A DNA stretch of 64,000 nucleotides, from positions 527,001-591,000 of the forward strand of contig JAJGOT010000310.1 in the NCBI GenBank assembly GCA_022457155.1, in the 5' to 3' direction. The notes under the pieces are model-generated. The model was given only the letters and a program-made list of their open reading frames with translations. It did not search any database and had not been told where the DNA came from. The stretch comes from Cladopsammia gracilis (lineage: Eukaryota; Cnidaria; Anthozoa; Scleractinia; Dendrophylliidae). Made by a program: the position numbers and the translations under genes. Below are positions 1-12,600 of this stretch, in pieces. How positions within the stretch are numbered: position 1 is the stretch's first letter; each line of letters opens with the position of its first letter.

Positions 1-160
1 TCAGTGGGTCTGTGGATGAAACAATTAGTTTGATTATTAAACTTAAAGCTGGTTCAGTTACATGTAGGATTTTTGCCAGAATAACATATTTTTAATTTTA
101 AATTTGCACACACACAAATGAATTTACACGTCAATGATAAAAAGAACCATGTCTTCTTAC
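1..160. other. Intron or 3' flank of the adhesion GPCR
   Basis: This stretch follows the donor of exon 20. Bases around 8-22 resemble the satellite motif seen at 27303, 57900 and elsewhere (GTCTGTGGATGAAA). No confident exon is seen. Confidence 0.4.
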
Positions 161-202
161 CTCGCTGTTTCTCACACAGTGAAGAAGAAAAATGAAGAAA
201 CC
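161..202 (-). CDS. aGPCR exon 20: end of TM7
   Basis: 42-bp exon encoding GFFIFLLHCVRNSE, matching the QGFFIFIFHC..N.EV end of TM7. It ends phase 0 at a GTAAGA donor. The next exon was not located with confidence: an AG at 10-11 would give T-H-stop at 1-9, but this could equally be a satellite remnant. Confidence 0.85.
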
Positions 203-3200
203 CTGTAAGACAACGAAAAAATATTAGTTTATTCACTTGTAAGAAGCTGTAAGAACCTGGGCCCCTTAATGATCTACAGGCTTACCATCTTCTGTTTGAG
301 TGGTGTCCTGTGCTTTCGAAATAGTTATATTATGTGCTTGTTTGGTGCTTGAGACTTGCGCAAATGTTATGGTTGGGTTTAGCCCCAGTACCCACAATTT
401 CTCCTCCAAGTGTTAATTCATGAAGTCACCACAAGCAACTTGTTTCCAGGCCCTCAAGTGTACTTTGTCCGTGCCCGCGATAGACAGGAGAGGTCTACGG
501 ACTTAGGCCGGCTTTAAGTTATTCTGAGTTTTATAATAGAAATAGTACATCATTGTAAAAAAAAAAGGAACACCATTTAAACACGGGATAGTACACAGAA
601 AACATGCGTTCACAATTCACCTGAGTGGAGTTGAAGATTACAAAAATGTAGACGAAGGCTTTGTGCGTTGAAGACAGTACACCAAATAACCACGTGATCC
701 CAAGTAAGGGAATCAGCACCACGCATGCTTTGATGCCAAGTCTGCAAAAAGCATTATAGGATAGACATATTTTAGAAACTACGAACTATTCTTCTCAAGT
801 GGACTAGTGGATAAACTGACGGCTGTATTATTTTCTCAATAGGAGTCCGCTTAATATAGATTTATACAAAACTGATTTTTACCAAATTAGTAAGCGATTG
901 TCCTAGATTAATTTTGCTACCTGATCTGTTCTGCATGGTTGTCCTTTGCTTGTTCCATTGCTGTCATTTCCTTGATAACTCGAACAAGAATCAAAACGTT
1001 GAGCTTAAAAAACAACAACAACAGAACTTCAACATTTTGCGTTTAATACGCAAGCAAAAAACAACAACTATTAAAGGAGCTATGTCATGGTGATTTTGAG
1101 GTTTTCGGGTCAAAACTGCCCCAAATTAAAACTAAGTACCTTTGTCGGATACTAAATGCTAAAAGAACACTAACAGTAAGATATCAAGTGAATTTTAGTA
1201 GAGAAAATAAACCATAATCAGAGTTTTAGCGAATTTTCTAAGACGCAAGCGAAAAACTTGAAAAAATTGGCCCAATTTTTTCAAGGTGCAATCCATTTCC
1301 ATCCTGGCCATCTGTAGCCCAAGTCACTTATTTTTACTCTTAGAGCACTAGTAGAATAATTTTAAACAAAACTGGATTCTTATTTTTGGAATTTCACTGA
1401 AATAAAGATGTATTTTGGCTTCTTAAAATAACGCTAAAAATGGTGACATAGCTCCTTTAAGTACCATGGTGTTTACAACAATCATTGTTATCTTTATTAG
1501 CACCGCAGCCACCACCATAATCACCGTCACTATTGCCGTCGCTATCTTCGTCATTATCGTCGCTAGTTTTTTAGAAAACATTATTTTTTAGAATGGTGCA
1601 TAAGCTCTTCTTACCAGTTCAATTGCAATAACAAATGAAACAAATATCCAGATCAGGCCGTTAGAGGAAGACATCCAGCAACTAAAATAAGACAAAGTAA
1701 AGTTAAAGAAATTGCCGTATACGCTTTTTATTACAAAATGGGCATTACCCGTTGAACAATATGATGCAAAGTGATTTTTAAAAAATCGTAAATGTTTTTG
1801 CACTAGCTCATGTGACAATTAAATTCTTTGCACATTTAGTTTTTTACTATTATAATAATTGTTCTTACTTTTCCCGGCTGACAAAACTCTCGATTCCGTC
1901 CATTCCGGCAGCAGCAGTCAATGATAAGACGACCATAAGGGCAGGAATTCCTGTAATAAATATCATTTCATAAAAATCGTTGAAATAAACAATACTACTT
2001 TGAGCGGAGGCGCGGTATGTGGTTAAGTGATTTAAGCTTGTTGAAATTTCAACGTAAAGGTCGGTGGTTCGAATCTGGTCTCTGCATTCGTAAATTGTTG
2101 CCTTACGGTGAGTGCAACAAAATAAACGACGGGTATGTTACACGAAACAACTTGAGTAAAAATTGCGAAGAAAATCGTCCGCGCACCCATGTTGCGCTAA
2201 ACATCGTCGTTGCGAATCGTCCCGTCTAACATACCTTTAGATAAGAAACCCCATACCGTCTCTCTCCATGCAGGTGTATAAATGGGTATCGACGACATTA
2301 TTGTTGGGGAATCCTGTGATGGAGTAACATGGAGAAAATATAGAAAAACTCGCAGTTTTCTATGCGGTACAGAAACCGGATGCTGGTTACCTTATTTATT
2401 ACTTTGAACATACCTTCGATTCGAATGTTTACACATTAGAATTTTGTCCAGACTCAAAAGTTAGAATCGCCTCACACCGAATAATTGAACTTGTTTAGAA
2501 TTTCTTATTTGAGTGGCCATGTTTTGAATTTTATCCACAGCTTCAAAAGTTAGAGCCACATTGACAGCATGATTAATGGCACCCATGGAGAGCGAACGCG
2601 TTTGTACCTGTCGAGCTGTAATCCCCGTTCCTGTGATCCGTCGTATGACGTCGTATTGTACAAGGCAGTACTAGTAAGTAAACTTACCCCACGAAACTCC
2701 ATGGCAAATTTTCATCTTGTTGCTAACGTTATAAACTTTGACAACAAACAAGTAGAGATAAATGCCTTCAATTAACATCCAACAGAAAGCTGCCATCAGG
2801 AAATATTGCACAAGAGCTGCGACAGTCACACAGGCACCCTACAACACAACAGTTACTATAAGATATATTAATATTTATAGAATACCAAATGATATGACGT
2901 CACAAAAACTTAAAGTTGTGAAATTGTGGGATTGAAATTATGCTTGCCAAAAATCAGCTTCTTACCGCAATTTGGGGGTGAGATATTAGCACTTTTTCAC
3001 TTTTATCCTCTGATATGACTCCATACAAACCTTTCTAATTTTGCCTCAGTTTTGTTGTTTTTCTGCGGAATAGGTAATTCAAAAGCAAACTCTTTGGGCC
3101 GATTAATTACTAGAAGTTTAGATGGTGTTTAAACCAATTTCAATCTGGCCAACCCCAATTAATATTTAAACGCTATTTACTGTAGACAATGTCAAGTAGG

Positions 3201-3619
3201 CATGTAGAAAAGACTAGAAAAACACATTTATCTCCTTAAAATAACCAACTTATAAACAGATATGGAGGTCCATTCATTTTCTTAAACCGCCGTCTAAGTT
3301 AGACTTCGTTTAAATAACCGGCCGACTTTCTCTTTTCCCCGCGGACAAGGGAAAAGAGAAAACGCCTGCTAGGCATCAGAGAATGAACCTGCCTTAGGGA
3401 TGAGGGCTGTTGACTCTTACCTTGTTTTTATTTGCGCCAATTCCAGAAAGAAAGATGATTTGTCCTGCTCCGAGAGAAGCGACCAGACATATCCGGATCT
3501 GCGATAATGGTGCTTTCATGTCTCTGACCGAAATAAGCAAACAAATTTTAAGTGGTTGTTTTACTGCCATTCTGCTTAATGCATAGGAATATCTCTATAT
3601 GTTCATCACAACACGATGA

Positions 3620-3654
<35 letters not shown>

Positions 3655-6600
3655 GCAATAACATATTCAAAGTTAACCAATCTTTCCAGTTGGAAAAAAA
3701 TGATCTGTAAAACTGTCAATATCTCTTTTTTTTTTTAAAAAAAATAAATAAAATAAAGTTTATACTTACGTCAAAAAAGCGTAGCACAATATTGTCAGTG
3801 TTATTCCAATCAAAGAAAGAGTCAGACCCAAGTATGTCAGAATATTCAGGATCTTTTCATCTTTCTGTGTAAGATAAGGGATAAAGCATTTAAGTTTCCA
3901 GGAAATTGTTAAGCAAATACATCAAAAGGGAAAATCGTGTACAAAAGAGGAAAATTATCGAGTAGTACGAAAAAAATCGGAAAGAGATGAGGTTGGATCT
4001 TAAGTGTGAGACTGATGGCTATGACCAGTGTAATGTCGACTATCACCAGTCACACCCGCGATGCTAGCTGCCATCAAGCACTCCTTGGACTGCTCGATAT
4101 AAAAACAGTAAATGAAGTATTAAATATTACTACCTACACTCACGTCAAGAGTAAAAACCTTATTACTGTCTGATATTAACATTATCAACTGGAGTACAGG
4201 CGCCCACAGTCCACCCTCGATCGTTATCAGTGCCAACATTTAAAGGAACACACTCGACTAATTTATTACTTAGTCGAGTACACTTAAAAATAGTTAACAG
4301 TATAGTAGAAATACTTTTAAATACGCTTTCCGGTTGTGTGAGCAATTTAAAACTTTTCCATTACATTCTTTTAGTGCTCGCTAAGGTAAACATCGTGAGG
4401 AGGGATCTCTCCTCATTCCTCGCCTTTTTCAATTAATAAATAAAAGACTATAAGGATTGGAAACAGCAATCACTTGGACCTTACCTCGGATATTAATGTG
4501 TTATTTTTACTCCCTGCTTGATTTGTTCCAAACTGCATTAGAACTGCAAAGTGAGTCAGGTGATTACAGCTGCACACAGTTTTGGAGTCATTCATCCATT
4601 TTACATGGCATCCTTGTCCTGACCAACCTACAGGACTAAAAAAGGAAATATTTTATTTTAGTATGTATTAAACCAGAGGATAGTTTTTACGCGCGCTCTC
4701 GGATTGTTTGCTCAAACTCGAAATAGTATTTTGCTATTTTTTTTATATTATATGAACTGAAAAATTTAATTAGAAAATTCATCTGATTTATGTACTGAAT
4801 GCCTTACATGCGTTAAAGCTTTGAAATCTACTGTTACTCTTTCCACTGACTGCCACAAACAAAATAAAAAAGTGCAGTGTGCAAAATACGTCCAATTTAG
4901 CAATCGCATGGCCTTCTTTTTCGTTTTGGTATCAGCGATATTATGTCACTTATCGCTGACCGAATGTTCATTTGACTACTTGTCGTATTATTTACCTGTT
5001 TGCCAAGAAGTTCCAAAACACACATTTTCTCTTCCTAGTTGCTCTCTGAAATCAAACAAAGTGACTTAATTCAATTGGTTCAGCTATCGGATTGTGGGTA
5101 AACTAATAGGCTGAGAGCTGGCTAAGCTTTTGAGCAGATAGCTTAGACACCTTACGGCATTCAGTACGATAATGTCTTTTGAAAACTACTTGTAGTGCGC
5201 ATGCTTTATATTATCATTCCTCACACCAATCTTTCTTTCTTTACTGTTCAGTAATAAGAAAGCAACCAAAGATGGGTGCAAAATAATGTGTAAACGTTTA
5301 GCCGGCTGTCCAACACAACAACGCTAGCAACAGCCAATCATGTTACAGCCACGCGTCCAACAAATGTTGGACAACAATGTTGCGACAGTTGTTGGGACGT
5401 TTAGCTGGGCGTCCAACATTACCATCTAATAAATTAACAAATTAACTTTTAACAGGGGCTTAATCTAAAGGACTAAAATATGGTCTGTATCGTCCATGAC
5501 TATACTAAGTATGAATCTATGTCCATGTCTCCCTTTGCGCTGTTAAGAATAGTCTAGCGAGTGAAACACGCGCGAGAGCGCGAAAATCATCCAACGCGAG
5601 GAGACTATCTTTGGGAGCATACAGACATACTAACCATAATAACATTTGAGAACACCAGGGTCACATTCTCCTGCAATGTAACTGGCCGAGGATAAATTGT
5701 TGCCGACATTATGATGGTGTTAAGACTATTTCTGAAAAATAAAAAATCTACATTAACTACTGGTGGACTTGGTAGTCCCCCCTCCCCTCCCCTGTGATCA
5801 GTTTCATCCTGTAACCGCCTTCTGGATTATGTAAATAGCTAAAATGGGCTTTAAAGAAACTACAGTTGAAATTCTTCTTGCGACCAAGAAATGAAATCAC
5901 TATTTTCTGGACGTATATTTTGGACAAAGGTTGTTAATTACTTGTGGCGTAGCCGACGATTCATATTTTCGGCTCTGAGTTCTCTTTTATCACGGTGTGT
6001 TATATTAGTGCATGCAAATTTATGCATGCATATTTTAGTATATGCCGACGTCTATATGGCTTTTAACCATGAAATACATTACCTCAAAAGAGAAGCAGAA
6101 GGACGAATTACAAGTTATTGAAGACAATGCAAGGCGTTCGTGGATGGATAGGACCGTTTGATATCGTGTTCTCCGCTTATTGAAGTGGGAATTTTGTTCC
6201 GACAAGTTTTGTGTTTTAAATAACTTGCAATAATAATTATATAATGTGTCGGCTACTGAATGTAGTTAATGTAGTCTAGTCTTCCTTTTTAGACATTTTA
6301 AATTTAAAAAAAGATGTATTTTTTTTCGTAAAAGCACTCAAAACACTCGGGAAACAATACAGTACTGCAATGGGTTAAAAACACCACGAGTTCAAGCTGT
6401 ATACGGCTTTAATCTTGTTAACTTATAATAACTCCCCATGGCACTTGCATAGCTAACATCCAAAAACAACAAATTATAAAATAAATGGCTAGCTTTTAAG
6501 CAATGACTGACCTGGTCTCGTTAACTGGGTTCGTATTGGTCTTGTTTGCGAGAAACAGTTCATGCAGGTCTTTGTATACGACTCCTAGTAACAATGAACC

Positions 6601-9600
6601 TAAATAATCAAAAAAACACAAAGTAAAGTTTAAGAGACATTTACTAATTAAAAAGCTATCTGGTAATTGTAGTGACAACATCGAATCCAATATAAAATCC
6701 CATAAATTTCATAAATTGCAGCATGAGTCACAATAAGCATTTTGCATTTCTAAAAGTGGCTCTCGTTTTATTCGTGGTAAAAGCTTTTGTCGTGAGTGTG
6801 TGCCCTGGGTGGATTTCACGAAGTCTTACAAAATTAAGATGAATCCAAATTATGTTTATTCTTTACAATAGCCTCTGATCACATTGCATCAATAATAGAC
6901 TTAGCGTGTTTTTCTAATTAGGAATATTTAGGATCTTACATCTTAGAGGGGGACATTGGGGGGCTCTGAACACCGCAACACCGCAACACCGCAACACCGC
7001 AAAAAAAAAATACCGAACACCGCACCACCGCAAGAAAAATCGACGAAACACCGTCACCGCAACATATATTTTTATTAACTAGACAGTATTGGACTGCTTT
7101 TTGTTACAAATTAAACATAATGGTACGTGCTTTTCATAATAAGTGAACGGAATAAATAACATATAGAGGCTAAATTTATATCTGACAAGGGTCAAACAGG
7201 AAACGGCAACACCGCAGATAATTTCGTTCCACCGAACACCGCAGACTTTAAAGCGCAAACATCGCACACCGTACGGTTTGAGATCACCGCAACACCGCAA
7301 GCTGGGATTTTATTCACCGCAGCACCGCATAAAAAAATGAGCAACACCGCAAATCCCCAATGTCCCCCTCATCTTAGGAATACTTCACGAACCAGCTCGA
7401 ACTGTTCATTGCAGTTGGAAATATGGTACTAAACTTCATTTCCTCGAAGGTAATAATAAATTACATGTTGAAATCACTGTTGTGTTTGCCCATATCAAGA
7501 GAACAATGCTACATAGAGTATACAGTCGATGCAAATTCATTTGTTAGACACCATTCTATAGTAGTTATATAATTTATTAAGATGGGACGCCACCTAAACG
7601 CCATTTTTCCGCCACTTAACATGCTTTAATAGAAATATCTTTCAAGTTTCAAGTAATCCAAAAACTATGGTCACCTCATGAATCTATGGTGTTGGTAAAT
7701 TTTTGGGTGATTTCTGGATATGTTTGAGAGGAAATAGTTTTTGTCAAAAGATTCATATAATTTAGAGAAATAAGAAATATTGAAGATTTAATGAAGCTTT
7801 AAAATTAGAATTTGAAGTTAGATGGACACTAAAATAGTCCACTAGCATCCTGAGTGCTCTTGTGTGGGTATCAACTGTCTGTTAGTGTTCCAAAAATCAT
7901 TTTCTTTCTTCTATCCCTTCCTTCAACCTGTTGAAATTTCATTTAAATTTAGGTTAAGTCCCGCCTTAACTCCACTTCAATTAAAAATTGTAATGGCCTC
8001 CATACCATTGTTACTGAAATCTTCTGATGGAATTCTGATGTAGTTTTGTCCTTGTGGTTCCACGAGATGAAAGTCGCTCTCATTTTGGTAGAAACCTCTC
8101 CCAACCTGTAGATCTGTAAGAAACTTGTCAAAATGTGTTTATTTTATTACTTCGTCTCGGGAACTTGATATCGAGATTCTCCGGAAACAAAATTCACTGT
8201 TTCCCGAGGGATGAGTCATTAAGTGTTTATTATTTACTGCATTTTATACCTGCCCGGCGAAGCCATGCTTCAGGGCGTAACATGTACATATTATTCTTGA
8301 AAAGTAAGAAAAAAGATTTAAACACTTACCCAAGTTTTCGCTGGTCAAGTGAATGAAAGAAACGGTCTTGTCAATAAGGTGATACTGCCCAAATCGTAAT
8401 GCAAATTCCTCAAATGTAACAGCAGCCATAAATACGTCCTCCATTTCTTGTTCCGTTGTTTTGTTCAAACGTTTACCACGAACAGATGTGTGATTTACAT
8501 AGTCTTTCATTTTAGCCTCAAAAACTTTAACAGCTTCCTAAAACCAAGTTAATATACTAATCACTCCTTCCAAGTGAATGCAGTTTCTCTCCTTTTAGTT
8601 TAAAATACAGACGCATCAAATAAGTAAATTGGAACCTAAACCAAGCAAACGTCCTACGTTTCTTAACCCTATTCGGCCTGGGCTTTTTTTTTTTGAGTTC
8701 CTGAGCCTGGGGGGGAGGGGGGGGCACATTTTGCCCCCCCATCGTAACTTCAAGAACATTAAGGCTACGGACAATGAAACCTAGCGGGTACATAGTACGT
8801 CCAAAACTGTCTCCTTTGCGGTCCGCACAATGGAATGATGACGTCATATGTCGTAGTTATTAGGTAATTAGTTATACGGCCGCCATCTTGGATCCGTCAT
8901 CTTGGATTTCTGAAATTTTTTAAAACCTCTTAAAAACCGTCCAAATTGACTCAAAATTAATCAAAACCAATAAATATACGCTAAATGACGTAAAAATGTA
9001 AAGGTTGTAGCAATAAACATTGTTTTTCTTCATTGAAAGGTACAAATATGCAAATTTCGAAAAACATGGCTGTCAAAAACTTGTTGCCATGGAAACATCA
9101 AGTCACGTGATCAAGAAATTGTCATATCAAATTATTGCCAGATAAATTTTAGGAAAAGTCACAAAGTTTGATGCCGTTTGAATACATATTAAAGAAGTTA
9201 TGAATGTTTCAAGTTACCTCCCCCCCCCCCCCCCCAGGCCGAATAGGGTTAAATCAAACCGAAAAATTTCTCGGCGACGAAATTCTGCTATAATACGTAA
9301 GACATTGAGAAGTTCAGTTATCTTTTGTAAAATGCATTACGATCCCAAATGTTAAAGTAACACAATCCAATTATTAGAAAAAATATCTGACATCAATTAT
9401 GCAGTTTTAAAGTATGTACATGCAGCACCAAATACCGCCAATGTCAATTGGTTAGAAGAAGCTTTTCAGTCTTTTAAATGCCAAAAAGACAAGAAAGCCT
9501 TGATGAATTTTAATACCTGCAAAGAGTCATTCTTTTGTACGTCAAGTTTATTCATGGCAATTGTCATCTAAAACAGAAGAAAAAAAGAGTGGTGTTAATC

Positions 9601-12600
9601 CAAAACGCAAGATGAAAAGCCGAAATACAACGGTCATGCAGAGGGTGCCTGAACGCGGAAAGGTGCGTGTGGGACTTTCATTGAGGTATATAAAGAAGTC
9701 AACACAGAGCCTAATTCACGCCGGGAATTTTTTGCTCTGAAAGCGGCCAACAGCTTATGTGGGGGCGTGATAGGATGCATGAATTCTCCAGGTTATAACT
9801 TTGGTTATATTTATGGTATCAAATTAAAATTGACGTACGGCCCGGTTAGAGAAATATTTTGCACTTAAAGTTGCCATGGTTACTGGTGACGTGACTATGT
9901 ACAGGTCAAAATTAATTTGAAAACTCTCAGAGTTTTCTTCTTCTCCAGTATTAAGCCTACAATCAAAATATCTTGCATGAATGCAGTACATTAAAATCGG
10001 GAAAACTTGTCCGATTTAGAATCTCAAGTTTTAATTTTCTGACGTCAAAATCAATGACGTCATAAAATCAGCATTTCGCCGTACTGATCTAAAAGATACA
10101 TAAATGTTATCACCTTTAAAGCAAAATACATAACTGAAAGCTGTATTTCATTATCACTTATCGTTCGAGAGATATTGTCAACATTTCATGCAGTCCATAT
10201 ATAAAATCTTTAATCGAGATTCTAAATCGGATAAGTATTCTCGATTTTTGTGTACTACGTTCACACAAGATATCTTGATTGTAGGCTTAATATTGAAGAA
10301 GGAGAATACTCTGCACATAGTCACGTGACCAGTAACCATGGCAACTTTAAATGCAAAATATTTCTCTAACCGGGCCGTGTGGTATGTGTCAATTTTTATT
10401 TGATACCATAAAAATAACCAGTTATAACCTCGAGAATTCATACATCCTATTACGCCCCCACATAAGCTGTTGGCCGCTTTCAGAGCAAAAAATCCCCGGC
10501 GTGTTTTGATGAAATTTATTTATTATTTTTATGTACCTCTTGGTTTAAATCGTAATCATCGTCATCACCATTATTTCCTGATTCCACCTCTAAATAATGA
10601 GAAAAATGAAAAGCTAAGAAACCTAAACAATTAAAAACTGCGAATGTTAATTTCTTTAACGAGACTTCATATTACTGAATGGATGCTGAAATTGTTCTAC
10701 AATTTAATAAATATGAACTTACCGCATTTCAACTAATCTTTCTGCATCAAAATTATTGGGGAACTATATCTATATTTTATTGACACTTCAGTTGAAATCC
10801 TCAACACTTTCTACATAAGTATCCAATAGATTCTTAGATTTGAATTGTGGTGTTTAAATTTAACTGCTCTACAAATCCACATAATTTAATAAAGGAATAA
10901 GCAAAACTAACCTAAAACTAAATGTGGTAAATTTCATACTCAATCTCGGTTAGAACATAAGTCCCGGGTGGCACATCTCGATCTCCAGCTAGTTGAAACT
11001 CCGTTGTCACTCTTAGACGACTTTACTGGTTTTTTTTGTAAACACTTCGTTAAAAATTGCTGTAATTATTATATCCTTTTCATGGTACTTTTTAAAATTT
11101 GTTAAATGCTTTTGAACAACATGGAAATCTATTGAATGCGAAAATTTTAAAATACGGTATCTTTACACAGAAAAGTTGGGTCCCTACATCTCTTTTTCAC
11201 CGTACTACACGATGGGGGTGTAACTTTGTTTGTACGTCCGGAAATTAGTTATAAAAAAAAATAAGTAAGTAAACATGGTATATAATCTCATCCCTAGGGA
11301 TATTCCGCGTTGAAAATGGTAGGCGAAGAAACCCCTGGACAGGGCTGCTAAAATACTCCAAAAAAATTCTGGAGTCTTTGTCGCGTAAAACACGAGGAAA
11401 TTTCTTCGTTTGGTTTCAAACAATGGATTCAGATTATCAAAACAAAAAGAAACATGGCTGCATATCGCTGGAAATAACCTCCCAAAACGTCAGTTCATCG
11501 TTTGTCACGTGAAAAAATACTCTACGATTCTTGGATTATTTTGGCAGCCATGTCGACGAGTTTCCACTTCCGGCGCGCCATTTTAAAAGCGGAGAGGGCC
11601 CTGGATCGAGGTTTTCATAGTATACATACCGCTTCCGCTGTTGTTTACAAAAGAGTTACAGCGAATAATGTTGACGGCGAAAAGGTACTGATGCCTACAC
11701 AGGTCATAAGTGACCAGTATGCGAGCACCGGGCAAATAGGTTCCGATTTCAAATGTAAACTTCGGGTTGATCCCTGGATACACAAAGTAGCGATAGTAGA
11801 ACCCAAAATCAGTCAGGCATCTTTCTTTTAGTTTTTGAGACTGAAAACAGGTTTCAAACGATCCGCACCACTCTTGTATATAATACATGGTTGAAACTTT
11901 CAACCAGTTGCCATTAGTTCCATTTACAAGTTTATCGCACTTTTCGCTAGAGCTAATCGAGCCAATCCATTGCCCTAAACATGGGTTCCCTAAACAGAAA
12001 ACACACACAAAAGGTCAACATTTGGACCACAATTGATTTAAGATGTTGTTTGAAAAACAATTATCTATGGACACCCTGTAAGGCGGACACCTTTCTTAGA
12101 CGGATATCAATTATTGGCTGGTTCTGGCCGAATTTCAATTGTTTATATGTTACAAAATTCTCTATGAGGTGGAACCTCTCTTAGGCGGATAGCTAGAGCT
12201 GGTCACCAATAAGACCACAACTGATTTGAGATGTTGTTAAGAAAACAGTTATCTTTCTTAAGACCTTAACACGGACATCCCTGTATGACAGACACCTCTT
12301 TAAGACGAAGATCAATTATTGGCTGGTTCTGGCCAAATTTGAATGGTTTGTATGTTAACTCTCTATAAGGCGAACACCTCTTTAAGGCAGACAGTATGAG
12401 CTGGTCCCGAAGGTGTCCGGCTGAGACAAAGTTACCTTTATATGTTGGCGTAATACACAGAAAAAAAACTGATAAGATATTTATGAAACTCCACATCCGT
12501 GAACTTATAAGGGTAAAGGATTTAAAAAGAAACCGCATAACTTCCCAGATATGCAGAAACTTTAATGGCATCAAATAGAACCCGACAAAAATCACACTTC

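Noticed and set aside
1..9. Possible last aGPCR exon reading T-H-stop after a tttcatccacag acceptor
   Set aside because: Only nine bases, and the flank resembles the satellite motif GTCTGTGGATGAAA, so the acceptor may be coincidental.
11502..11831. Plus-strand frame of 109 codons
   Set aside because: Antisense shadow of aGPCR exon 4, which is supported by splice sites, phase and cysteine alignment.
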